Below, piece after piece: positions 24,757 to 35,312 of a stretch of 64,000 bases of DNA; positions within the stretch are counted from its first letter, which is position 1; each line of letters starts with the position of its first letter. The translations under genes and the position numbers were made by a program. The notes beneath the pieces were generated by a model that was not told where the DNA came from, ran no database searches, and saw only the letters and a program-made list of their open reading frames with translations. The DNA lies in the NCBI RefSeq assembly GCF_026210795.1, contig NC_089439.1, positions 2,542,001-2,606,000 of the forward strand, given 5' to 3'. The DNA is from Rhizophagus irregularis. Its lineage: Eukaryota > Glomeromycota > Glomeromycetes > Glomerales > Glomeraceae.

Positions 24757-24899
24757 CACAGACAGCCTCGATAAACCGGACTCATTCTTCCATTAGAAAA
24801 ATCAGATATATCAAGAAATTCGATATATCGAAAATAAATTTATTAATGTACTCTAATAATCCTTCCAGATCCGGTTTATCGAAGATCCGGTTTATTGTG
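24757..24899. mobile_element. Mariner-like MITE, TA-flanked (143 bp)
   Basis: TA target duplications lie at 24755-24756 and 24900-24901. Ends CACAGACAGCCTCGATAAAC and GATCCGGTTTATTGTG are imperfect inverted repeats. GATAAACCGGA words occur at both ends. Non-coding. Confidence 0.55.
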
Positions 24900-25306
24900 T
24901 AATTTACTTTATCTTTGAATATATAAGATTACACAGTATTAAAATTATTCCTCTATCTAATACAAGACCGAATATGCTCACGTTATAACATTATTCTAGA
25001 GGTTGGATTCGTTGTTTGAACGGATATTAATAATTTTGAAGATCATTCAGAGATTTAAATGGATTAGCCAGTAGTCATTAAGCCAATGATCATCCATGAT
25101 GAAGAAAGCTTATAGTTAAACCATCGTTGAGTGTCGAGATAAAAGAAATAATATAAAATATAAAGATGTATTATAAACACGCCAATTTCAAAAAAAAAAT
25201 AAAAAATTTCAATAGTATTTTAATAGTAGCAGCATTAAGAATAATCATATAGAAATTATTTGTGAACAACTAATAATAGCGCGAGCAGAATCGAATAATA
25301 ACCATA

Positions 25307-25391
25307 CAGTTCTGAAATTAAGCAATCATTTTTAAACTTAATTCCGGTCAAAGACTTCATAATTCTGGCCAAAATCGCCAGTTCGGAACTG
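25307..25391. mobile_element. Very short TA-flanked inverted-repeat element (85 bp)
   Basis: The ends CAGTTCTGAAATT and AGTTCGGAACTG lie between TA dinucleotides (25305-25306 and 25392-25393). Size and TA flanks suggest a minimal mariner-type MITE. Confidence 0.45.
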
Positions 25392-26214
25392 TACGATATT
25401 CGATACTCTTCATAAAATTTTGAAATGATCGACGAAAATTGACCTATAACAAAAAGGGACTAGTAGAAGAAATCAAGTTTTTTATTCAATTAAACAATAA
25501 TTTCGACCATCTTATTTTAATATGGCATATTGCATGTCTTTTAATAAAATTTAAAAATTAAACTACTTTACTACTTATACATGTAAAACTTTAAATTACT
25601 AAAAAATTAAAAGATATAATATGTTTTTGCGTTGTTTATGATTATTTGATTCATTTTAAATTTTTTTGTTTTATTTTCGTTTAAAGAATCTTTAGTTTGT
25701 TTGATTTATTTTGTTCTTTGAATTTTGATACTGTACGAGAAAGTGAAATGAAGTTATATTTTTACGGTATACTTTTTCCATTCTGACAATTTTTCAGAAA
25801 TAAGTCTCTGATTTAATAAATTTAATAAATTTTTACATTTGGATTAAATTGAGTTAGTGAATCGTTCAATGCCAATGTTATTTTATCAGTAAAATTTTCT
25901 TCTCTTTATCATTTTTAATGAAGTACGTGTATTCTAAATCGACACTCCAGTTTATATTGTTAGAGCTTTGAACCAGATAACCCTAATGCTGTTAAGGAGT
26001 TATCCGTTTCAAAAAATTGTATCCGAGTATCCCGAATCAGTTAGTAACGGATAATCCGCGGATTATCTTAGGCTTACTGGCGCAGCAATTATCCATATTT
26101 TTTATTATAATTAATTCAAATAAAATTCATATTTTAATAAATTATATTCCATTTTCGCTTGTTAAATAATGTATCTAATTATAATTAATCAATTAACATT
26201 CTATCAGGCATATT

Positions 26215-26420
26215 ACCATTTCTTTTAAGAAATGTTAACGCTCAAATAATTCTTCTTTCACTGAAGTTCTTTTAATTGTCATTATCAAGTCCACGTCACT
26301 AAATACATGTTCACTTGCACCTGACGTTGTTTGAATTGATAAATATTTTCTAGCAATTTGAGCTAAAGTTGGAACTGCCTTTGATTCGCATTCCACCACT
26401 CCTTAGGAATCTGAGCTACT
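26215..26420 (-). pseudogene. hAT transposase C-terminal fragment
   Basis: On the minus strand one frame reads QIARKYLSIQTTSGASEH and continues VFSDVDLIMTIKRTS. This is the hAT C-terminal dimerisation region, preceded in another frame by EWWNANQ. It is close to the decayed copy at 15405-15620 at DNA level, so both derive from one element family. Upstream coding sequence is too eroded to follow. Possible outer ends (GATAACCCTAATG near 25978; GATAAACCCTAGAG near 26798) are inverted but weak. Confidence 0.7.
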
Positions 26421-26931
26421 TGTAAAATATTGTTCACATTCAAAGGAATATAACTTTAAAATTGTTATATGTGCACGTCATTCCCCAATTCCAAATCCAA
26501 ACAATATCCTTATTATATGTAACTTCATTCATGTTATCAAAGGTTTTAAAGAAGACTATTCACAGTCACTTGTGACAAATGTCTTGAATTTTATTATTCA
26601 TATCATTTTGCGCTAGTGTGGTTTCTTCATTGCTATCACTGTAGCCATGTTTAGAAGAGTTAAAAAGAAGCTTAATTTGTCCTTAAATAACAATTAAGCT
26701 ATAAACTTTATTAAACCTAGGATATCCGGATAAACCTATGTAAAAAAAATCAATATACGGATACTCTATAAAAACCAACCGATATAGACTAATAGGATAA
26801 ACCCTAGAGTATTCTAGTTACATTACCCGTAGCTTTATATATTATTTATTAAATTGATCGATCTTAACTTCACGACACGAAAATGATACAGGATTTTCAA
26901 TTTTTCATCTTAAATTGCAAAAATCTTGATA

Positions 26932-27115
26932 CAGTCTAATCTCGATATACCGATATTCGATATACCGATATACTATTAAAAACTTGATATACCGATAAAA
27001 TCTTATTTTCCCACTATATTTGAGGACATATAAATATCGGTATAACTTTGATATAACGATATTTCCTAAAAATTTCATATATGTCCCGACATATCGTTAT
27101 ATAAAGGTTTGACTG
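26932..27115. mobile_element. Mariner-type MITE, TA-flanked (184 bp), family M
   Basis: The ends CAGTCTAATCTCGATATACC and ATATAAAGGTTTGACTG are flanked by TA. The interior (TCGGTATAACTTTGATATAA) matches the element at 33112-33290 in opposite orientation, defining a family of roughly 180 bp. There is no transposase, so mobilisation in trans is inferred. Confidence 0.8.
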
Positions 27116-28834
27116 TATCATAAAAATTTTAACTGGTTTTGGTAACTGTCAAAATTTTTTATTACAATGCAGGATTATACTTACTCTTTTGTCTTGAAAT
27201 TTTCAAATATTCAGGCAAAATAGACGGAAGATGTTTATCATGAATACTTTTGGATGCATAAGGTATCGACTTATTTATATATGCTAAATTGTTTGAATAT
27301 CTAAGTTATTAGTGTATTCATATTCTTGGTGGTCTTATATTTTAATTCATTTCATAATTAATAAAAGGTTATGCTATTGAGAGAATTTCATATACGGTAA
27401 TTATACTATTTTATTTATCATCTGGGTCCACTACTAACTACTGCGCACGATTTTATCTCATATAATGTAAAGCTAAGATGGCCTGGTGTTCATGCAGTAT
27501 ACGAAAGCAAAATAGCGTGCTCAGTAATATACATCATACATATATGTTCCCAAATTATCAATTTGCTTCGATTTAGAATAAAAATCGATAATCTAGATTC
27601 TAGACTATAGATGATGAAGTCTTCTTATTTTTTACATAAGTTGTTGTTTTTACGCTAGTATAATAATTTTTAGATTAATAGTTTTTACGATGATATTACA
27701 TGATTGGTTAAAAAAACGAACCTTCAGTTCTGTGTGGAGAAAATGATTACGACACATTGAAAGATCGAAAATTTCAGGTAATTTTTCGCGTTAATCAATA
27801 GTAATTTATATACGATAATAAGGTTATTTTTATCTTACTTTCATACTTAAGTTTCTGTATATAAAAAAGTTATAAATTAGATAAGAAAAATTATGTCTTT
27901 AATTTGTATATTTACATTCTGAAATTACAAATCACATAACTATTACTTTTTAACATGTATTGGAAGCATATTATTTTTAGAAATCATTATGGATTCAATT
28001 AAAATTACATATATATTCCATACATTTACTAATATAATTCATAAGAGTTTCTTCTCGTTATACCAATTGTTAATGGTTAGATTCAGGAAAATGGAAAATA
28101 TATACATTATATATATAACTTAACTACTTCATCTAATTTGAATCTTATCAGGAATATGTCAACCAGATCAAGCCAAAAGTACTTATAACATTCTAAACGT
28201 TTCAACTCAAACTTTTTACGCAGATCTATATGTACAAGTACCGCTCGTTATGGTGACATCTCAATAAATCTCAATAAACTGACATAAGATTATAATGACA
28301 GAATTGTAGAAATTTGCTCGTTATAATAACATTATTATACAGATAAATTAAATTTTATAAAGCCACGATATAATATTACAATAAACACATTTTACCATTT
28401 TATAAATATGTCATTATAAAAAATTTTTTGGTTCCGGACATGTCATTATAACTAATATACTATACATATGTTAGTAGTACGCCAAATTTTCGTGCGCATG
28501 ATTGTTTTATTATGATTTATACTTACTATTAAAATAAGTAATGTTGCTAGACAATGATTCATGCGTATATATATTTTACTAAAATTTCTTTACACAAAAA
28601 TCTATACTAAAAAAATAAATCTTTACCAAACAAATATACACGGCGGGTAATACCAGGTGAGTATTTCTTCTGACTAAATGAACTTTCTATTTTAAGTAGC
28701 CTATAAAAAAGGAACGTTTCAGAAATACACATAAAAGAATGTCTATAAAATATATAGGAAATATACAAAAAGGGCTCACTATATACAAAATGTACAAAAA
28801 AATATATGATAACCACTTTCATTGTTAATCTCAT

Positions 28835-29657
28835 CTAAAATACAGGTTTCATCACTATGGTTGGGAGATAAGGTTGAAATTTTGGCTGAATAGCGGGTAT
28901 ATGTGTAAAACTATTTCTATTATTATTATAGATACCAAATTCAGGATTTGGTGGTAATTGTGGGGCGTGAAGTTGAAAGAAATTTGGTTCAATAATGGTT
29001 GGTAAAAATGTGTTCCCAATATTATCAACATCATTTAAAAGTGGTTGAGCGAAATGACTAACATCATCTTTCATGGGAAATTGATGAGAGGTGGTTGTAG
29101 CTTGAACAGAAAGTTTTTCAATTTCATTGCTTTTACGTACAATTCGGTTTCGGTTTTGTTTTTGTTTGCTTTGAGTTGATTTTGGTCTATTATGTTTAGT
29201 ATTCCATGCGTTTTTGATTTTATTAGCGGAATGTAATTTATTAAAAAGCTTTTTCATGTCTCTTTGACAAGATATCCAATTTATGATACCATCTGCTTTT
29301 CGATTGGTAGCAACCCAATGATCGATGTACTTTCTCTCATCTTTAGTAAAAGGTTCATAGTTAACTAATCAAGAAGAAAAAAAAAAATATAATTAAAAAA
29401 AGTTACACTTAAATATATGTATATATATTCTTTTTTTAAAAATAAAATTACGTACTACTAGGATCAAGCTCATTATTCCACCTAATAATTTGTCATCATA
29501 ATTTAAAAGAGAAAAAAAAAAATTTTTTTTTAAAAAATATATAGATGTTATAATTTTTTTTTTAGAAAAAAGAAACTTACTGATGACGAATTTGTTGAGG
29601 AACTCTAGCCCAATGTGTCCCCATTCTTTCATAGAACGTACAAAAATTTCTTTTGAC
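28835..29657 (-). CDS. Myb/SANT-like DNA-binding protein, 5' end uncertain
   Basis: Three minus-strand segments join in phase: 29657-29581, 29481-29456 (a 26-nt exon) and 29364-28835. Introns of 99 and 91 nt have GTAAGT and GTACGT donors and TTAG acceptors. The joined product reads GTHWARVPQQIRHQWNNEL, then DPSINYEPFTKDERKYIDHW, then a second repeat with NWISC and KNAWNTKHNR. The spaced tryptophans and the 'LDP..PFT.DE' linker are typical of two-repeat Myb/SANT proteins, which bind DNA in the nucleus. The first half of repeat 1 (W-T-EED) is missing. No ATG-bearing upstream exon could be found between 29660 and 29990. From the internal Met at 29624 the protein would be 199 residues. The tail after residue 85 is polar and proline-rich. 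It may be 5'-truncated, or its first exon escaped me. Confidence 0.7.
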
Positions 29658-31684
29658 CTGATAAATTAATGAAATTTTTTTTTTAAAAAAAAAATAATCA
29701 TAATCATAATAACAACGGCAAACAGTAGCAGCAACTTACTTTTGAATCCGTTTTTTTTTAAAAAAAAGAAAAAAGATTATAGTAAAAAACGAACAAAGGC
29801 AACGTTTCTTTTTGAACTTTTTCTTGGTGAAAGAAAAAAGAAAGAGTGTGGAAACAAAAGTTGGAAGTTCCTGAAAGGTATTTTATATCGTACAAGGTGG
29901 GGGTATACAGATGCAGATGTGTTTCTGTTACAAGATCGGCATAGGTACAGTAAACTACATAATCGATACTGATGTACCTAATTTTTAAATATTTTTTTCG
30001 ATTTTTAAGAATTTAAGTAACATGTAATTTCTTATAGTTATATACAAATTTGAATAGCTTAAATAAAAATTAAAGTACATGCACAAAAAGCTTTCCGTAT
30101 AAGCGCATTTAAAATCTATATTTTTTTTATGTAAAGACTTTAAAATTTCACGTTAAAACGCCTAATACTACAGAATTTATAATTTATATATTTTTAATAT
30201 TAATAAAGCAAGCTTCTTTTAATTTATAATTTATTACAATAAATTTAATAATAACAATTAAAATTCAATATCACTCTTATACTCTTTTAATAATGATGAA
30301 CCAACTGATAATGATAACTGTTTTTTTAAAAAAATTAATAATCAGCATAGATCATGTGTTTTATTTGATCTGCTACACATGACAGTTACATGTGATTTCG
30401 GATAGTAGTCTCATTTTAATCAATTTACGTCAGATTAGATAAAAAATCGATTTCCAATCTCCACTTCTCTTTTATAAACTCATATCTAAAAGAAGAGTCA
30501 CGTAATAAGCCAATTTATGGTTAAAAAATGTTCGTTCAAATTTTAAGTCATTAGAGAAAATGAGTGACGATATTATAGTGCTAAAAAACCGGTAAACTAT
30601 GAAGATTTTAATAAGATATATATGATAATGTATTGAGAATACTACTTATATTAGAAACATAAAGAATGTAAAGTCAAATATTGCACTGAATATTTGACTC
30701 AAAACTTATATTTATAAAAAAAACTAGTAAATTTATATAACTTTTTAATCCTATATAATTCTACCGATCCGAAATCACATGTAACCAGCTACCACTTTTC
30801 GGTGGCGATGCTAGGGTCGTTATACATACTTTTCGAAGCCAATCTGTGTAATAAAAATTTTCTTCAAATGTGAATCAAATAAAGCGAGAATTTCGGATGA
30901 CCGTTTAAGGTAACAAAGTTATATACTATTCCATTCCATATGCCTTCCAAAGGTACATTAACTCAGTGTAAATGTATATTATGATTTGTACAGATTTGTA
31001 CAGTGTGTTTCAAGTGGTTGATATATTTCTTTTAAATTTTTTATTAACCAGAGAACAAAATGCTTTCAACATAGTTATCACTGGATTTGAAGATGAAGAG
31101 ATGCACTTGTACATAGGTAAAGTGTTCATTTAGTGATTTGATGTCTAATATTATATGTTCGAGGAATAATTAATCATACATTTTATTGTTAAAATAAAGA
31201 TTATTTTTATACACAATAAATATTCATCAACTTCAAAAACAATCAAGATAAAAGGAATAATTATACATAATGGATCTAATAAAATAATTTTGACAGCTTT
31301 TTTGAAGTGAATTAGCTTGTGATGGTGTAAAATATAACAGATCAAGATTGTTATTTCGTGAAGGTTTTGTTAGATTAAGAGGATTGAAATGCTAACAAAA
31401 AAGGAAAATCATCAGCTATGATATTATGGAGCGAGACAGCCATTTCATTTTTTTAAATTTACAATAAAACAAATTCTCCAGTTTTTTCACGATTTACAAA
31501 TTTAAGCAATGTCACCGTTCAAATGAGAAACATCAATATCAAGCCACTCGCTAAGATAACTCGCCGCGTATATTGCCAACGAAAATTATGTAGCACGTTA
31601 ATATAATTGATGATCATGTGATTAACGCTTGGGATATTTGGGATATACGAGTCTTGTGTAACTCTAAAAATGGTTAATCTGCAA
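29658..31684. other. Intergenic, no supported gene
   Basis: T/A runs at 29675-29694 and 29751-29767 lie upstream of the Myb-like gene. A terminal-inverted-repeat candidate sits at 30385-30785. The rest shows no feature I can support. Confidence 0.5.
30385..30785. mobile_element. Candidate element bounded by a perfect 19-bp inverted repeat
   Basis: GTTACATGTGATTTCGGAT at 30385-30403 is exactly the reverse complement of 30767-30785. The 401-bp interval is non-coding. The flanks do not show a convincing target duplication. Confidence 0.5.
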
Positions 31685-31768
31685 AAGGCGTTGTGATACG
31701 TTAAAATTTTCCTTATCTGTTATTTATTCCGTCATTATTCGGATTTCGTTTCATTATCAGCCGTAATA

Positions 31769-33131
31769 ATGCTGCTGTTAAATTTTTTCAAAAAAAAAAA
31801 ACGAAAATAATGTTGGAAATTCCAAAACACTTCCACCAGAATTAATTCGTTCGATTGTTCTTCATTTGAAGAATGATAAAAAATCTCTTCATTCTTGCTT
31901 ATTAGTTTCTCGAGATTGGTGTAAAGAAACGGTAGATTTATTATGGAAACAACCATTTCATTTCTTATACACTTGCAATAAAATAAACCCTTCAGTTTTT
32001 TCACGATTTAAAAATTCTAAACGATGTCACTGTTCAAATGAGAAACGTCAATATCAAGCTACTAATTTATTGATGACCTATCTATTAATTAAACATGATA
32101 AAGCATTTGTTGAAAAAGGAATTATTAAAGCGAAAAGCGAAAGAATTACTTTTGATTATTTCGAATTTTTATTTGTATTGGACTTGCATGAATTATATTG
32201 TGCAATTAAAGATTGGAATCAATGGAATAAATCAAATTCAAAATTCAGCAAAGATAATTATTCACCTTTAACATTTGGAAGTATAATGAAATACTTTATT
32301 ATGAACACACCAAAGTTAAAAATACTTTCATTTGATACAAAATTTATTTTCTATAAGATTAATAACATAAATCCTTGTTCATTTCTTATTAACGTAGATA
32401 AATATGATAGAGATGATGTCAATGATGATTGCAACCGTTTTAGTTACTGGGATAATTACATTATTAAATTATTAATTAAGGAATCAAAAATTCCTGAAAT
32501 TACTCAATTTTTTGCCAACTTAACTGAACTCATACTCACTATAAGAGAAAGGAAATATGAAATATTCTCTTTCCTTTCACTAATTTGTTATAATATTCAA
32601 AAATTAATCATTAGAATTGATTATCCTATCTACTCTTTTTGTGGAAATGGAACAGCGACAGAAATATCACGTGAATCTTATTATCTTGCTTCTCTAATAA
32701 GATCTCAACATAATTTAGTTCATCTTGAATTATTTGATATTCCAGAAATGGGTATAAATGAAATTTTAAAATCTTTAAAAGAATCTCAACATAATTCATT
32801 AAAAACTTTGATTTTTAATAATGCACGGATAAATTATAATAGTACTATTTTATCTTACATGAAATATTTACAAAATTTGCAAGAATTAAGGTTTAATAAA
32901 TGTGTTTGTAATAGAATTGTATTTTTTAATAATAAGAAAAATAAGAAAGATATATTTGATGATGAAAAAAATTATGAGGAAGGTTTATGGTTACCTAATC
33001 TTAAATATCTTCAAGTAGGCTATATTGATGATGAAAAAAGAGAAGAATTAAATGAATTATCATTAATTATATCTTCAATTTTAATTAGATGTTCTCCTTT
33101 AATAAATAGTACAGTCAGTCCTTTATATTAG
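31769..33131 (+). pseudogene. F-box-like protein, family B, frameshifted near the start (copy B1)
   Basis: The ATG at 31769, homologous to the start of B2, opens MLLLNFFKKK but is one base out of frame with everything that follows. B1 has six T (31783-31788) where B2 has five. After the shift the frame is open to 33131 and reads LPPELIRSIVLHL, SCLLVSRDWCKETVDLLW and so on, nearly the same as B2 for over 400 residues. No in-frame Met precedes the F-box; the next is in MTYLLIKHDK. It is therefore either a young pseudogene or carries a homopolymer assembly error. The final residues STVSPLY and the stop lie inside an inserted MITE (33112-33290). Without it the frame would end NSNI, close to the NNGI of B2. 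Confidence 0.8.
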
Positions 33132-33290
33132 TATAACTTAGATTTGTTGAGGTATATATGAAATTTTTAGGAAATATCGTTATATCAAAGTTATACCGAT
33201 ATTTGTATGTCATCACATATAGTGGGAAAATAAAATTTTATCAGTATATCAAGTTTTTAATAGTATAATCGATATATCGAGGTTAGACTG
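33112..33290. mobile_element. Mariner-type MITE inserted in the 3' end of B1 (179 bp), family M
   Basis: The ends CAGTCAGTCCTTTATATTAG and ATATATCGAGGTTAGACTG are flanked by the TA duplication (33110-33111 and 33291-33292). It is the same family as 26932-27115, inverted. The paralogous site in B2, near 35320, lacks it, so the insertion postdates the duplication. It contributes the B1 stop codon at 33129-33131. Confidence 0.9.
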
Positions 33291-33710
33291 TAATATTTAA
33301 CAATTTTTAGTTACTATTTATTACTATATATATATTTTTTATAATTATTTTTTTTTATTAGTACTTATGTACTTATATCATAAATAAATATTTTTTAAAT
33401 AAATGTTATGCAATAAATTATTTTTAGTGGATTTATTTCTGCTTTAGGTAAATTAAACTTTATATAAAAGCTCATTAGTATCTATATTAAGATTTGTAAG
33501 AATTGTATATTATTGGTTAAGGTATATATTTAAAAGCATTATATTAAAACTTTACCCTACTATTTCCTGTAATACGCAATAATGACATCAGTTTCAAGTG
33601 AACATCCGTTTGTTTAATATTGTAGGTAATCAAATAATTAATGAAAGCAACCAGTTTAAAACAGATAAAGTTAATGATCTTTTTTTATTAAGAAAAATAA
33701 GGAGACAAGA

Positions 33711-34079
33711 CTACACAGATCCGAAATAATCAAAAGTAATTCTTTCACTTTTCGCTTTAATAATTCCTTTTTCAAAGAATGCTTTATCATGTTTAATTAA
33801 TAGATATAAACAATGACATTTTTTAGAATTTGTAAATCGTGAAAAAACTGAAGGGTTTATTTTATTATTGCAAGTGTATAAGAAATGAAATGGTTGTCTC
33901 CACAATAAAACTACCGTTTCTTTACACCAATCTCGAAAAACTAACTAATAAGCAAGAATGAAGAGATTTTTTATCATTTTTTAAATGAAGAACAATCGGA
34001 CGAATTAATTCTGGTGGAAGTGTTTTAGAATTTCCAATATTATTTTCATTTTTTTTTTGAAAAAATTTAACAGCAGCAT
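33711..34079 (-). pseudogene. Truncated family B fragment (copy B3) in the inverted-repeat spacer
   Basis: On the minus strand this copies the first ~110 codons of B. It starts at an ATG at 34079 (MLLLNFFKKK, again with six T) and has a stop in the F-box frame inside the A-run. A 4-nt insertion follows LLVS, an Asn is duplicated (CNNKINPSVF), and a deletion removes the stretch after CHC. Homology stops at 33723 after TFDYF. Upstream flank to about 34233 resembles that of B1 (about 31583-31620). It is clearly non-functional as a protein. Confidence 0.85.
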
Positions 34080-34738
34080 TAATACGGAACGTACTAATCT
34101 GAATAATGCTGGAATAAATAACAGATAAGGAAAATTTTAACTGTTTTCAGCCATTTCTAGAGTTACGCAAAACTTGTAGCTCCTCAAGCACATGATCATC
34201 AATTATATTAACGTACATAATTTTTATCTTAGCGGCGTAGATAGCTTTTTTTTTCTATTTCTTTGTTTCTTTCTTTTTTCTTTTCATAAAGGGTGAACCC
34301 TTGTGGAGTACGCGCTCGTTAACTTACTTTAGTCAGTCTTCTTTACTATGTATTTAATACCGCTAGTAATAGGCATTCTACACAAAGTTATCCTTTAGAA
34401 TAAAATAAAATAAATAAAATAAAATACACGCAACGTGACAGATGAACATTGCATGATCTTGAGTGTACTTGAAAGTCCTTCGCTACACAGACAATAACAA
34501 TTTCAAAATATCATTAATACAAGTAAGAATTTCTACACTAGCATATAATCTCGAAATGCATCGAAAATAATAGTAATTGGCGAAATTTTTTCAGACTATT
34601 TATAATATAAAATATAGATTAATGGTGATATTTGCTCTCCTTTTAATATTTTATGGCTTTTATTTATTTAAAGTTGCTGATTCAATCTTAAACCTGAAAA
34701 TGCGACGGCAAAATTATCACTTTATATACCTCAGTCAG
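34080..34738. other. Spacer of the inverted duplication, no gene
   Basis: It holds the B3 upstream flank to about 34233, a CT-rich tract at 34246-34284 and an AAAAT-rich microsatellite at 34401-34425. I see no coding or element signal in the rest. Confidence 0.5.
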
Positions 34739-34945
34739 GTCTGTGTAATCTTGTCTCCTTATTCTTCTTAATAAAAAAAGTTTATTAGCTTTATCTTGCT
34801 GTTTCAAACTGATTCCTTTCATTAATCATTTGATTGCCGACATTATTAAACAAAACGGATGTTTCACTTGAAACTGATGTCATTATTGCATATTATAGCT
34901 AAAGTTTTAATATTATGCTTTATATAATTCTTACAAATCTTAATA

Positions 34946-35141
34946 CAGTCGACCCCCTATATAGTCACCCCGTATAATCACAACATATAAAATTCCCCTT
35001 TATAAGCACACCATATTTTGGCCCAATGTACTAATAAATATATTAGAAAAACCTCCTCTATAGTCACAACATATGACTTTTTTTATGATCACACCCTTTT
35101 TTTTCGGTCCCGAGGGGTGTGACTATAAAGGGGGCCGACTG
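34946..35141. mobile_element. Mariner-type MITE in the B2 3' flank (196 bp)
   Basis: The ends CAGTCGACCCCCTATATAG and TATAAAGGGGGCCGACTG are flanked by TA (34944-34945 and 35142-35143). The matching site in the B1 arm (TCTATATTAAG near 33481) is empty with a single TA, which proves the insertion boundaries. The sequence differs from family M, so this is a second family with the same TIR start CAGTC. Confidence 0.9.
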
Positions 35142-35312
35142 TATAGATAATGAGCTTTTATACACTAAAAATTATGAATTTTAATTTATTGCATAACATT
35201 TATTTAAAAATATTTATTTATGATATAAGTAATAAAAAAAATATTTATAAAATATATATATACTAGTAAATATGTATCAATACTAATATAATACATCATT
35301 GGTATAAAATTG

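Larger units (their letters stand above)
24121..28834. other. Gene-free stretch with short elements and hAT debris
   Basis: No supported gene in 4.7 kb. It holds mariner-like MITEs at 24757, 25307 and 26932 and a hAT fragment at 26215. A possible very diverged MITE lies at 28235-28463, with GTTATGGTGAC facing GTCATTATAAC. Otherwise only AT-rich sequence is seen. Confidence 0.5.
31685..33722 (+). repeat. Left arm of a ~2-kb inverted duplication (B1 arm)
   Basis: From AAGGCGTTGTGATACGTT upstream of B1 to ACAAGACTACACAGATCC beyond its 3' flank, this arm is mirrored at 34739-36740. Homology covers promoter region, coding sequence and about 400 bp of 3' flank. It is interrupted only by MITEs present in one arm each. 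Confidence 0.85.

Noticed and set aside
28235-28463. Possible mariner-like MITE
   Set aside because: Ends are too diverged (GTTATGGTGAC against GTCATTATAAC) and the outermost bases do not match, so it is not listed as a feature.
29393-29632. 79-codon minus-strand frame
   Set aside because: It starts at an out-of-frame ATG inside an exon of the Myb-like gene and runs into its intron. The spliced model explains the region better.
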